Source of the DNA: Sphagnum compactum
Taxonomy: Eukaryota; Bryophyta; Sphagnopsida; Sphagnales
NCBI GenBank assembly: GCA_965153455.1
Contig: OZ234503.1
Location: forward strand, 8,400,157 to 8,464,156
DNA length: 64,000 nt
Direction: 5' to 3'
Shown here: piece by piece, positions 25,801-38,097 of the stretch
Position numbering within the stretch: the first letter of the stretch is position 1
How the letters are laid out: every line of letters starts with the position of its first letter
Notes under the pieces: generated by a model
The model's database searches: none
What the model saw: the letters and a program-made list of their open reading frames with translations, nothing else
What the model was told of the DNA's origin: nothing
Program-made: the position numbers and the translations under genes

Positions 25801-26700
25801 TCAATAATACAAGCAGACTATCAGGTCTAGTTTAAACTTCTTTGACTTGTAACCACCAAGAGAATATGCAGAAAAGTCATGAGCGCCAACAACAAAATCA
25901 TCAATTTGGTGAATCTTTTTCCATTTCTTCTGGACTTCAAGAATTGACTTTGAGCAACTGGTGATATACCTACCATACCACAACTAGAAGCTCAATGGAA
26001 ACAGGTTGTGTAAGTAGAGATATGCCACAGCACCTCAAGAAAAACTTGACAATGGGGACAAGGATCGGGTTTTGAGCAACAAACAGAACGTTGCTGGCCA
26101 GTGCCTCCAATGTTGCCAATTGCTTTGCTGTAAGTGCTAGTAATTGCTCAAACTGGAGTATACCCTGGATTGATGATATTGGGTTGTCAGTCAAATGTAA
26201 GAGAGATATGCAATGGATCTCGGGTGATGGATACCAGCAAAACTCGTTGCTGAATGTAGTAGGCTAGCCAACTCCTGTTCCACACAAACAAGCCCTTTCC
26301 TACAAATTGGCATGTGAGGGGTTGTCGTGCCATGATATGTGACATAAGCAAATCAGAACAAATCTATAAAACAACACATGCCCAAATGTCCGTCCTCCTT
26401 TAGACTAATGCTCACCACTGCAATCTAATAAGCAAGAATCAAACAGATCTTGCCATGTTTGTCCTATTTCAATTTCACATAGTACCCACAACCATTAGTA
26501 TCCATCAGATTGCATACAAAAATCTGCCAAAACTCATCAGAAGGTAACTCATGTGTTAGTTCCAGCCAAACCCAAACAAACAAACAAACCAAGAAATCAG
26601 TGTGATTGTAGGGTGATATAACCTTACAAGTGTCATTCACGAAGAACTCTGTGCCCACGGTGGGTGTATCTAAGTACATGATTATTTACTCAACATTGGG
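25801..26700 (-). pseudogene. Possible decayed protein-coding remnant, unassigned (perhaps gag-like)
   Basis: On the minus strand, 26464-26679 has an open stretch containing FVWVWLELTHELPSDEFWQI, and 25801-26194 gives two overlapping frames with a helical, Leu-rich stretch (LLALTAKQLATLEALASN). Composition is less AT-rich than around it, and frames are broken by stops and shifts. The VWV-x-L-x-LP-x-W spacing recalls the DUF4283 region of plant retroelement gag-like proteins, but the match is loose and from memory. It could be chance. Confidence 0.2.
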
Positions 26701-26854
26701 TAGATAATAGAGTTATACGTAATGTCCTGTGATTAGGGGCCGACAACAGCCAGTTTCGACAGACATAACAGGGCATCAAACGTGTAACTTGGAATGAAAA
26801 TTTTACAAAGCAAAATAACTGGGACCCAAACTAGTTTTTCCACAAATTTTGGTT

Positions 26855-27095
26855 GTGAACTGAGTTTCATCGTGTCTTTCCTTTTTCCTGAGCGTATCCC
26901 CCGCTGCTACATTATATTTTCGCTGCTTGCCACCGTTAGAACTACTGTAATTACTCTCGAACCTTGTGCATTAAATGCTGAGTTTTAGCATTTCATACTG
27001 AGATTTAATGAAATTCCCTTACTTTGTGGATACCTCTGAAAGAGGGGATCGGGGGTGAAAGCCGGCCCAAATACAAGGTGACCTTGTGTATAACT
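26855..27095 (+). mobile_element. Solo arm related to the 15 kb fold-back element
   Basis: Shares CTGAGTTTCATC, TTTTTCCTGAGCG, GCTGCTACAT, a TACTGTAATTACTCTCGAAC-like stretch, CCTTGTGCATTAA, GATTTAATGAAATTCC and GGGGGTGAAAG with the right arm at 15.2-15.4 kb. It also carries the AAATGCTGAGTTTTAGCATT palindrome found only in the left arm of that element. No second arm was found nearby, so this is a solo or broken copy in plus orientation relative to the right arm. Confidence 0.7.
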
Positions 27096-27379
27096 CTAAT
27101 ATTTGTAAATTCCTCAGTTTTTTTCACATTTTAAAAAAGATGATGAGAACTCATTATGCATTCAACACAAGAGGGAACACACTCTATTAAACTTTGCATT
27201 GTAGAACACATGTCATGTTTCTTTTTTGCGATTTTTAAAAAATTTACGCATCATGCTACAAGTCACCTGATCAAGTTGCTATGGACCAAGTATTTGCCAG
27301 TAGCTTAGCTTCAACCACCATACGACAACAATAATATCTTACCCTTTTTTAAAATAAAATTTCCACCAACATCTGTCCA

Positions 27380-28010
27380 ATTCTGCTGTAGAATCATGTT
27401 CAACAAAATAACACCCATGCGAAATAGATACCAAATCCTATCAATTTAACAATGATGGAAGAGAAGTTTGAAGTTCTTGCAATTAGTTCAAATTAAGAAT
27501 TCTTTGAGTCTTCATATTGTGCCACACTTCAAACACAAAATTCTCATCCGTGTTCTCCAACTCTATCTTGCTTAATTACATTCACATCAAATCATCTATC
27601 ATTTTAATGAAGCTTGTAATGGCTTTTATACCATTTTGCTTTGAAAATCCCCTTTCACAAATCAAGGATTACAAAGTGCTTGTTACCAAAGTTTCATGAA
27701 ATGTGGCCTATTGGTATACCAATTGTTCATGCTTCCAAAAAATTGCCATGCATCAAACAAGTATTATGTTTTCATATTCATACTTCAAAGTTCACTTGAA
27801 GTTTCCATCAATAATATTCCTCTCAATTAAAAAATTGTCGCTTGATGTCCCATGCTTTTATCTTAAGGCACCATCCACCCAAGCTTGAAATATAGGACCC
27901 GATTCTTTGGTGAATTGTCCAAACTTTGGATTGGGACCACACAAAATATGCCTCCTCAATGTAAAAATGGATGCATGTAAAGTAGACCCCCAATTATTGA
28001 AATGTTGATT
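27380..28010 (-). mobile_element. Decayed hAT-superfamily transposase remnant, C-terminal part
   Basis: Read on the minus strand, the sequence just below 27670 encodes SLICERGFSKQNGIK, followed after stops by more C-terminal-looking sequence (NFVFEVWHNM). CERGFS-x-x-N-x-IK followed by a DxLMR-like helix is the typical C-terminal (dimerisation) signature of the zinc-finger-862-like group of hAT transposases. Several stops and frame changes interrupt it, so it cannot be active. Upstream (27700-28010) similar-looking frames continue weakly. Ends and inverted repeats were not found. Confidence 0.55.
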
Positions 28011-31000
28011 ATGTTGTGTTGAGTTTTCTAATTCATTTATTCAATTATGTTCAAACATTAAGCACGAGATGAAGATAAAATTGAAGTTGAAAGGTTGTAG
28101 CTTGTTGATATCAATAAACATTAGATTGCTTGAAAACATTTCATATGGTTAGCATACGATATGATTGGCATGTAAATATATGCTTGAAGCTTTGCTTCAC
28201 ATTAAGCTTTTCTTGTCTTTTTCTAGCTTTTGTAATAGATTTTTGTTAGACCTAGGGATGGAGTGCAATCTACAAGTTTTCTAGAGTCATATTCTTTTTT
28301 GCAATTTTTTTTTCAATATGCAAATATCCAATTATCTCAAATCTTTTATACAATATTCATAACATTTTTTTTCAAATGCAAATATACTTTTATAACTAAA
28401 ATAGATGGCCCACTTATTCCATGGTGTCACCCTCAATTCAAGTCTACAATTGCTCCCCCCCTCCCCCCCTCCCCCATCCTCCCCACCCCCCAAATTCCTA
28501 CAATGTATAGTTCTTTAACCTAAGATGTTGGTTATGGGTTAACAAAATTAAAACCAATGTTGGCTCAAAACACGATGGCTCTAATTTCTTTCCATCAATA
28601 ATGCATTCCAAGTCATACCCATTTAACATTCGTCTAATTCCTAGTTTTCACACATGGTTTGGAGCATGAAGCCTTTGCCTAGCCATCTTAAGAACTTGAA
28701 TGACAAAATATGGTGATGTAGCCATGTAGCTTAGGTGGTTTAACGCCTACATAAGCATCCCTTATGACATTCCTTCATAAATTCATAAATATTTTAAACC
28801 AAATCCAAAAAATGTGATTCCACTTGAGGGTGGATATCTATGAGATTGAATTTGTGTGTAAATAGTGATGGTGAAATTGTTACCATCATCTCTCAACATA
28901 AATTCTCTTATGAAGTTTGATTATCATGAAGTTTAGATTTTTTTAGGCTATGACCAGAAAATCTACCATGGCCAATGTTATTGTACAAAAATTTCACTAT
29001 GAAATACTAGGTCACTAATGTTTTAATCAAGTGATGCAAAAATTTAGTTTCACATTGATAAATTGTTCAAAAAAATCCTATTGGATAAACCAATATTTTC
29101 AACATGGATTTATATTGTGGGTCTTTAAAAAATTTAAATGACCCAATGACTTTCAAGTTTTTCTAAATTTCAAACTTTACATGTGAACATTTCATGTATG
29201 AATTATTTTGTTCAATATTTTTTGTGCATGTTGATGAGATATTTTTGAATTCATCTTAATTATATTTTGTTGTCTATGTAAACTTTATTAAGAAGAAACA
29301 ACATGGAATCTTGAGGACCCAAGCATGTCATAAGTGTCACTATTGTTCATAATGATCAATAACTAATGGGAAATGAATATCTTTGAAACTTGACCTCAAT
29401 TCATGGGTAAGGTTTTTTTTGCCAACCACATGTGAGGCTCACTTGGAAGAGATACACATAGATACAAATGAAACATTATTAGGGGTTCTTGGACGGTGTC
29501 CGTGGTTGGCTTCAAATTTGCAAAGACTAAGAAAGACCGTTGAACATTCAAAAATGTTGGTGAAGTTCAACACTATAGAGGTACAAAGCAAGGATGATAA
29601 TTGACAAATGAGCACAATCACAAGGAAGAACATTTATAGGAGCAAGTTGTGTGGTTGTGAACATTGAAAGTAGAATAGAACATTTGTGTGAACTTGTTAA
29701 TACATGTCTTGTGGACTAACCTTTAGCATGTGACCAATGTTTAATAGGACACAAGATTCCCATCATGAATCATAGGTGGGCCCCTCCGTTACAAGTGCAA
29801 AGAATGCTAATCTAAAGAATGGCAAGCATGGGACACAAACCAAGTGCAAATCTATAAAGTTTAGTGAAGATTAAGGTGAAAGAGATAATCACTAAAACAT
29901 TAGGAATGTGGGAGGTTTGAAAAGAGGTTGCTTAAGACATCACCACGTGTGGAGTCAGATTTTTATGAAGAATAATGAGGGGTTCACTTACATAATACAA
30001 AATTGGTGTCAATTAAAAAAAAGGTATTCGTTTATTATTTTGGAAGTAATTTCAATAAAAATTTAAGCATAAATCAAGCCCATAAAAAATATTGAGAATA
30101 AATAATATGAAAAGATGTTGTTTCATTTGTTTATATATGTAAACCTTACTTATTTCAAAAATCATGAACTTCACAATCGATATATTTGAAGAAATCCCCC
30201 CTTCAGGAAACTTGTTAGTTTCAATGTAGTGCCCATGAATTTTTTTAAATAAATATACGAAGGGCTATAATAGCGCCTTGTATAAAGGCTTGGTGCATGA
30301 TGAATTCATAATGAGTCATAAAATTTTAAATATTAAATTAAAATATTAACTTTAAAATATCCTTTCCTTGTTAATCTTGTATAACTAAAGGGTTGGGTTG
30401 TCTTAAATGATTACATGTAACTAAATTGAAATGCCAAACCCCAACATTAAAGTATCCATGTGATTAATAGTTTTTTATTTGTTTCAAGTTGAATTGATAA
30501 TTTGGGTCTTCTATACATTTAATCAAAATTTTCCCCAATTTTTTTTTGTTTTTTACCAAAAAATTGGAAATGTTGTTGTTTTCTAATGTGAATTCAAATA
30601 TTTTTATGAATTTAAAAAAAAATCCTCCAAATCTTTATATCAAAAAATATATTGTGTACATATAAATTGTGATTATCATGGGATGTCAAGGGTTTAATGA
30701 TTTATAAAATCAAGTTTCAAATTTATAGGTATAAGATTATGGAGGTTTAAACTTGGAATGCTTTAACTTATTCATGTTTCAAGTTTTAGATGTAACACAT
30801 GATGACAATTTGAAGAAAGTTTTACAATATTTTGTTCCATTGTTATGAAAATGATAACATTTAGAACTCAATCAATTCCTATTTATTTTAAACTTATGTT
30901 ATTTTGTTGCACGACATAATTTTAAAAACCCATATATGACTATGGTGTCATGTTTAAGTTCTAAACACTGAAAAAAAAAAATTAAATTGAAAATTTGTTG

Positions 31001-34000
31001 AAAATTGTTAGTTTGCTAATGGTGAGAATTCATGTTATTTTCAAAGCAAGGATAGGAAAATGTTTATATTTTCCCCTGAAGTTTGTATTTTGCCAAAATG
31101 TGGCAAACGTTTGCTAAAATACCACCTTTTGGGCTTGGTAACTACTAAAGCTATTCTAACTTGAATTTTAGTGTTAGAAATGGGAATGGAAGTAAATGGG
31201 AATAGTAGTGACAAAAGGTTGTGTGACCCTATCAAACCAATTGAATAACTTTGATCGTAATGTAATTGTTTTCTCTTTCTACTATTTATTGAATCATTTT
31301 TTCATTTCAAATTAGTGAATACTTGTAAATGTTGTGTGTTCAAACTTCAAACCATAAGAAAACTTATGGTTTTCTTCTCATAATTTAAGACGCACCCTTA
31401 GAAATAGTAAGCTTTTGAAACATAAAGTAACACTTGTAGCATCACATCACGTAATTAGTATCTTACAAGTCATTTCTAGTGCTTTCAATTGTTTTCAACA
31501 TCTAACACTTGCACCTATAATTTTGTTTTCATGACCATGTTGGCATTTTTTACCATCATACCTAGCATTGTTGTTTTAAGTTTAATAATTTCAAAAATAG
31601 GGCATCCAAGGAAAAAATTAAAATATACAAATCCCACATTAAAATCTTATGAATTGTACTTTTGACCTCTCATAAAAGGAAAAAACTTTCTATTTGTGGA
31701 TTAACAAAGTGTTACCAAAAAAATACAATGTGTTCTTAACTTAATTTTTGCGCTATCAAAAGTTGTAAAATATAAAAACAATTGTTGTATTTATTTTTGA
31801 GATAATTAAAATCATTATTTCAACATTATAGCCATAAATGGACCAATATAGCTATGATTAGGGACTATCATGAATAATTCATATATTTCATTTGTTTTTA
31901 ATGCATAATATTATGTTCAATGATGACTAGGAAAGTTGTGCCTATCACAACAATTAATATGGTAGTTGATTAAAAGAATCATTAATAAGTGCAAAGAACA
32001 TGGAACATGGCCAAGTGCCATATCAAGGTGGTGATGTTCAACACGAAGTTTGTCTTTTGTGGGATTTGTTATACATGCCCAAAACATGCACAAAAATGTG
32101 GAATCGAGGTTTAGATTACTATAAACCACCCATTACTTGGGGCATGGAGACCACAATATGAAAGTATTTGTAACTAGCTTTATATCTTTGCATGAATAAG
32201 ACCAAAGGTATGGATGTGGTATGGATGTGCATGTTCAACTTAATAAACACTTATTTTGCAATTGGTAACATTGATTTCTTTTTTTTTCCTTAGACATTTC
32301 TTTTGCAAATGTGTAGATTATTCATGAGGACTCCAAGTAAATAAAGATTATTATTTTTTTGACACACTTAGACTATTGATTACAATTTGCACATGGTTTA
32401 AAAACAAGGGTTATATTAATATGGAAATTTTGGTATTTGTGTTAAACAAATGGAACGTACACTAATTGTTCCATTCCCATTTTTATTACACATGCACAAT
32501 AGAAATATTGCAATGACCATTCTTTTGTTTATTTAGTACACACATGCATTTCATGTCCATGGGTAGGTGCTTTCTTAAGGCACATGTTTTTCATGGGAAC
32601 TATTGCTTTTAATGCAATCATAACCTAATCGTTAAGTTTATTTTGAAGATTTTGTTTTGTTAATATGACATCTTATGCAAGTGCAAGTTTGATAAGCAAA
32701 CATAAGCATTTGGAATTTTAATTTTGATTTGAATTTTGTAATCCACATCAATGTCATAATTTATGAATGAAATCTTGTATGTGACATGTACATGCTTATA
32801 AGGTATGGCAGGAGCAAGGGTCTTTAACAATTTCTTAGCTAATTATCTAACATAATAAATCAAATTAAGTGTGTCATCAAATATGTATGTACATGTTGAA
32901 CTTGTCAAGCTTGTTGAGGTTTGAACTAACTTACATCATTTGATTAAAGGTTGCAATGTTGGTGTTGGTGGAGTTTTGTAAGGTGAACCTTGATATTTTA
33001 TAATTTGCACAATTGTCAAATGCCATAAAACAACAAAACTTCACCACATACTTGTGCAATTTGTTTTCATTGTTTTCAAATGTTTAATGGGTTCAATCCC
33101 CAATTGAAATCCTTATGACAAATCAACTTTAAATGCAAGGACATGTTGTATTCACTTTTAGCATGTATTCACTTCATAATAATACACATTCAAATTTTGT
33201 GGGATGGGGGAAAGTCAGGGGAACACGTTGGAGGGGAAGTGAGATTAATTAATATGAGTTTTTGGACAAATTATGAAAATGTTTCACTGTGTTGATTGGA
33301 GGAAGTCTTCATTTTGAACCATTTGAATCAATAATGATGTATTACAATTCACAAATTTGTACAATGATTTTTAGAAGATGGACATCTTGCACTTTAGAAC
33401 CCAATTTTTGCACACTAATTTGTATATTAAAACCTAGTCATCTATCATATGGTTGCCAATCACATCAATTTGGATCAGTGAAAATTTCATGAAGATTCAT
33501 TAAATCTTGACCAAAATTTATAATTAGGATTAAAATTTTCTAAAATCATACCTCAAATATAAAGTGTTTGTTTAAATTTTCAACATTCTAGGTGCAAAAT
33601 TAGGTGGATTTTTCATTTTAGCCATTGTAATATGTAGTTAAATTGGATGAATGCAAGTAGGAGTAGATGGATACTTGAGCACCCCACTTGAATGTGGCAA
33701 ATCTATTGTAATTAAAGTTAATTATAGACTTGAAACAATATTCAATGTGATATCAATAATATTTGTCATGATAAACATTTGTTGTACATATTAAAAACCT
33801 TGTATATTATATGAAGTTTTTAAAAGTTCTCCACATGAAGCAATTGTACTTCACATGCTTCACACAAAGGTGTTATCAACTAATAATATCGTCTATACTA
33901 GAATAAAACTTGAAGGATTATCTATTTGGTACTAAACATGAAAAGGTGGTACCTTTTCATGACTTTGGGAAGTTTCAAATTATTTTTCTTCATGTGTAAC

Positions 34001-35030
34001 TAGATTCACTTTCAAGGGAAATAAAAGAACATGAAGTTTGCAGCAAAAACCCTATGTTGTTGCATTATCACAGTTGTTAAGTGGAATATTTTTGGATAAT
34101 AAGTAATAACCAAACTTTGTTGTACATTGACTTTAAAACAAGAGTCAATACTTGGGTACATGTATAGAGGGCAAATATTATCATCAATAGTTGATAATAC
34201 TTGAAGAAACAATTCAAATTGCAAAATTGAAAGAAAAATAAAACCAATAATGACACACATTTATTTTTTTCTAGATATCCCATTGTATCAACTAAATGAC
34301 TTAATTTTCCTCCTTCAAAGATGGTAATTTGAAAAAATGAATTGCTAATTTATATCTTGGAAGAAAAAAAACAAATGTGCATCAAAATGTCATGAAAAAT
34401 GTGATGATATAAACCCAAAATCTAATAAAATGGATATGGGCTTGATATCCATGTGGTTGAAGCTTGACTTGCAACATCAAATTAAAAATCATGGAATGTG
34501 AATGTAACCTTCAATACAATTGAATACACAAATGTAAACTAGATTCATTATAATTAGTGGGTTTGATGGCTTATTTAACTTTCATGCTTTGTTTTGAATT
34601 CATTTAGAATGTACAACCTTCCAAATGAAATGCTAAAGTTAGAATTCACAAGGAGCCAATGGAATCTTTGAAAAAACCATGGACATTTCATTTCAAATTA
34701 TATAAACAAAAGATATTGGTTGCAAAATGATCCTTGTGATAAAGCTAGTTCGTATGCTACTTGGAAGGGGGAAACCATAAGATAGTTCCTCGTGTCAAGC
34801 TTAAATCACTTTGATTACTTACATGGTCATGCCAAAATTTCAAGATAATTACTACACATACGACAAAATAATTTAATTGAAATAATTGCATACTTTTGGA
34901 TTATTTCTTCATTACATTATCCTTTGTCATCCAATATCTAGTTGCATGAATATTTAGGACCAATCAATCTATACAAAACATTGTGGCCTCCCTTTAAACA
35001 TCATTTGATGCATTTGTGTTTTTGGGGCAT
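28011..35030. other. Very AT-rich gene-free desert
   Basis: Seven kilobases without a frame I can support. A C-rich patch lies at 28455-28493. Short frames such as 29383-29604 (+) and 31917-32129 (-) were examined and match nothing with confidence. No tandem array was noted by eye. Confidence 0.5.
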
Positions 35031-35663
35031 TCATGAATATGCAATAATGACTTTGGAGATCGTATTGCATGTTTGATTCAAGACTTGGCTTTTTGAAGAT
35101 TGTGAAGGTGGAATGAAATTGAAATCACAAACTAGGTTTCTTGATTTCTTTTTCAAAAGCCACCACATGGGTGATGTGACTTCTGCTTGAATTTGAACTT
35201 GAAGTTGAACATTGTTCTCATTGATATTGTTATGCAATGCTTGCCACATGTTGTATTCAAGTGGGTAACCTTCAATCGTTTGTACACAAAATAATGGCAA
35301 AGTGCCTATTGTTGTTTTGTTTGGATGGTGAAAAACTATCGTGCTTTCACCGATTACATTGTTATCATAATAAGTGACAAAGAAATATGAAAATGTTTCA
35401 ATTGTTCGCAATTTGCTAAAATGTGTTGCCACAACACTATAATTTAGATCAAAGTTTAGGTCTAACTCTTGTGCAACATTGCTAGTGATGTTGAAAGAAT
35501 TAATTTGTGCACCTTGAAATGTAAATCGAGGCATCCAAACATCATAATAGATGGCTCCAATGATTAAATCAATGATCCATATCCATAGCAAAATGAGAGG
35601 TGCACAACATGTTATACAACGAATTACTCGATAACTCTCTTTGAACCACCCTGCCTTTTCCAT
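35031..35663 (-). CDS. NDR1/HIN1-like (LEA_2 domain) membrane protein, 210 aa
   Basis: Intronless frame starting at ATG 35663 and ending in TGA. The protein has a short cytosolic N-terminus with a Cys-rich edge (RCITCCAPLILLWIWIIDLI) running into one transmembrane segment at about residues 15-38, then an extracellular-type beta-rich LEA_2 domain. The domain has the usual layout: an FTFQGAQINSFNI start, a DLNFDLNYSVVATHFSKL stretch resembling the conserved N-P-N-x-x-x-x-Y strand region, and VWQALHN-type sequence midway. Length and lack of introns match the plant NHL family, whose members include membrane proteins linked to defence and stress. It stands alone in the desert, 24 kb from the gene on its left. 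It is AT-rich like its surroundings, so it could be a diverging or young duplicate. Family assignment is fairly sure, precise role unknown. Confidence 0.7.
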   Translation of the reverse strand: MEKAGWFKESYRVIRCITCCAPLILLWIWIIDLIIGAIYYDVWMPRFTFQGAQINSFNITSNVAQELDLNFDLNYSVVATHFSKLRTIETFSYFFVTYYDNNVIGESTIVFHHPNKTTIGTLPLFCVQTIEGYPLEYNMWQALHNNINENNVQLQVQIQAEVTSPMWWLLKKKSRNLVCDFNFIPPSQSSKSQVLNQTCNTISKVIIAYS

Positions 35664-35877
35664 GTTATGTGAAATACATTGAACAATATTGCCACCGCAT
35701 GAACATTTTCAAGCATGCATAATGTATCTTCATCTTAATGAATGTCACAACCCTACAATGGTCCAAATGCTTTGTGTATAATGTTGGGAGAAAAACCAAA
35801 TCAATAAATTAATTGATCATGATGTTGTAACATTTAATGACACCACCAACCATGGGTCATGACAAACAACATTTCCA

Positions 35878-36222
35878 ACATGCTTTGTGATGAAAGATAT
35901 TCAAATGCTGCACATAGGAAACAAAATGAAATGAAACATGAAACAAGAAAATTTTAGAGAATTGAAAAAAATAATAAAAAATTGGATGTTATATTGAAAA
36001 CATATAGTATTTCAATTTTTGTGTATTAATCCACCACTACATTTAGCAAAACATGTTTTGTGATGAAAGATATTCAGATGATGCATATAGAAAACAAAAT
36101 GAAATGAAACATAAAACAAGAAGATTTTGGAGAATTGATAATAAAATTTTGGATGTTATATTGAGAACATATAACATTTTAATTATTGTGCATTAATCCA
36201 CCACTACATTTAACAAAATAAC
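35878..36222. repeat. 173-bp tandem duplication upstream of the NHL-like gene
   Basis: Two copies start at about 35878 and 36051. Shared blocks include TTTGTGATGAAAGATATTCA, AACAAAATGAAATGAAACAT, TTGGATGTTATATTGA and TTAATCCACCACTACATTTA. Divergence is moderate with small indels. It lies about 215 bp upstream of the NHL-like start codon, in its likely promoter. Confidence 0.85.
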
Positions 36223-36805
36223 ATAATTTAATATTTTTTGGGTTCTACACAACTTTAATAAATTTCCAATGTTTCATGCCTATCATCCACACTTTTGCAA
36301 GATATATTATGTTTTATTTTCATCCCAAATTTGCTTGAGATTTTATGAGGTGTGCCAATTTCAACCCTTGAAAATAAAAAAAATACCCTTCTAGTCATGT
36401 TGGTTTTGATACCACTATACTTGTCATTGATATTTAATGTTTTAATAATCTCAAAAATGGGGTTAAAAAAATAAAAAATTCCAACATAGCCTTGAGTTGG
36501 AAATTTGAAATATTAAACTCAAGACCTTTCAATTAAGGGAGAACAACTTTGACCCATGAATTATTAACTAAATTATCACCCCCATATTTATAGTGTAGTT
36601 CTAACTTAGGTATATTTCTCAAATTGTCAAAAAACTGGAAAAAATTCAAATAAGTGATTTCAAAAAAAAAAGTGCAAAAAAATTCATTATAATTTAATTT
36701 AATTTAATTTATATCATATTTATTAATGCACATGGACTTTTGAATATACTGGAAAAAAGGGCACTCTAACTAAGGCCCTCAAAAAAATGTTTTTCAAAAA
36801 CCGCA

Positions 36806-37195
36806 GGAAAGACAGTCAAGAGATAAAGAGAATTAGAGAAAAAGATGACCTTATGCTGAACCTCTTCCGCCTCACCGAGCCTAATTCCTAACCTACTGCC
36901 GAGCCTGCTTTCTCTGAATTAACAAGACCCGGAGGAAAGACAGCCAAGATGTAAAGAGAACATGAGAAAAAGATGACCACATGCCGAACCTCTTCCACCT
37001 CGACGAACCTAGCAGTACCGAACCTAATTCCGAGCCTAATTTCTCTGAACCAACAAGACCCGGAGTAAGGTCAGGGCAAAGAGAAAAAGATGACTACATG
37101 CCGAACCTCTTCCACCGTAACGAACCTAACAAATTTCCTGACAAATTCCGAACCTAATCCCGAGCCTACTTTCTGTGAAACAACAAGACCTGGAG
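36806..37195. repeat. 128-bp tandem repeat, 3 copies, directly upstream of the eL29 gene
   Basis: Units start near 36806, 36934 and 37062. Each has GAGAAAAAGATGAC, a GCCGAACCTCTTCCACC-type block, repeated CGAGCCTA/CGAACCTA motifs and a CAACAAGACCYGGAG end. The third copy runs to the telo-box and leader of eL29, so the array forms the proximal promoter. Confidence 0.9.
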
Positions 37196-37197
37196 GA

Positions 37198-37206
37198 TTA
37201 GGGTTT
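37198..37206 (-). promoter_or_regulatory. Telo-box (AAACCCTAA) of the eL29 gene
   Basis: TTAGGGTTT on the plus strand is a perfect telo-box on the minus strand. Telo-boxes are common near transcription starts of plant genes for ribosomal proteins and translation factors. Here it lies directly before a pyrimidine-rich CTCTCTTTTG stretch that probably marks the start of the transcript, about 90 bp before the leader intron. Confidence 0.65.
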
Positions 37207-37292
37207 GGAGCTCTCTTTTGTTGTCGTCTGTCTTGTGTTGTCGGTCTGTGAAGTTGAGCTCTGCAAGTGCCGCCTTCTGCATCCGTCTCACG

Positions 37293-37585
37293 GTAAGTCT
37301 CATGCCCTTCAAACGTCTGTCGCTATGATGCAGTCTCTTGCTGTTATTCTTCTTCTTCACTTGTTTCGCGTTCTTCACTTTGGAAACCATTTCGGTAAAG
37401 AGCTACTAGCTAGAGATGCCCTATTGTTTGGAAAGTGTACATTAGTTGTTGTTAGGCCATGACTTTTGCTCTGTACCAGATGTGTTGTTCTCTTGGATAG
37501 ATCAACACTTCGGGTAGAGACCACGAGGACCGAGTTTTTAGCTTTTGGCCGGCTCATGAGTAGAAAGCGTTTTGGTAAGATGCAG
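37293..37585 (+). other. Intron in the 5' leader of eL29
   Basis: CACG/GTAAGTCT at the 5' side and GATGCAG/GTAAG at the 3' side, the latter 5 bases before the start codon. Leader introns are frequent in plant ribosomal-protein genes and often raise expression. The site choice is from consensus only. Confidence 0.55.
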
Positions 37586-37590
37586 GTAAG

Positions 37591-38097
37591 ATGGCCAAGT
37601 CGAAGAATCATACTGCGCATAATCAGTCCTACAAGGCGCACAAGAATGGCATCAAGAAAGCAAAGAAACACAAGTACACTTCAAGGAAGGGGGTAAGACA
37701 ACAATATTTCCTGAGCAAGATTTTTTCAAGCTGTTTTGCAACTCTAAGGCAGCCTACAGTAGTATCAAATCAGAAAATTCTGCCCTCGACATTCCATGTC
37801 TTGATGAAATCCTGGTGATTGTGTAGTTCTGAAACCCTGGAGTTTTAGCATTTCAGCCTCCTTTTTTCTGACTTGCTATGGAGTTTGTATCCATTGGCTT
37901 TCTCTGCAAGAAAAATGTTCCAGATTACAATAATAGTTGTCTTTCAGATTCTGGTTTTGTTTCAGGGCAGGTGATGCGGTTTAACAAACATTTTTGGTTA
38001 CTTGGTGCAGATGGACCCAAAGTTTTTGAGAAACCAGAGATATGCCAAGAAGCACAACCGAGTTGCTGGTGTGCAGGAGGAAGAGGAGGAGACATAG
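37591..38097 (+). CDS. RPL29: 60S ribosomal protein eL29, 62 aa
   Basis: Small, very basic protein of the large cytosolic ribosomal subunit. Two coding exons, 37591-37692 and 38011-38097, join in phase 0 at ...TSRKG/MDPKFL. The start [20 protein letters not shown] and the [16 protein letters not shown] block are hallmark eL29 sequence. The C-terminus is acidic (EEEEET) and ends in TAG. The length is that of plant eL29. The coding intron is 318 bp. An AATAAA at 38325-38330 is a likely polyadenylation signal, with another near 38728. The promoter side has a telo-box and a leader intron. No defects were seen. Confidence 0.96.
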
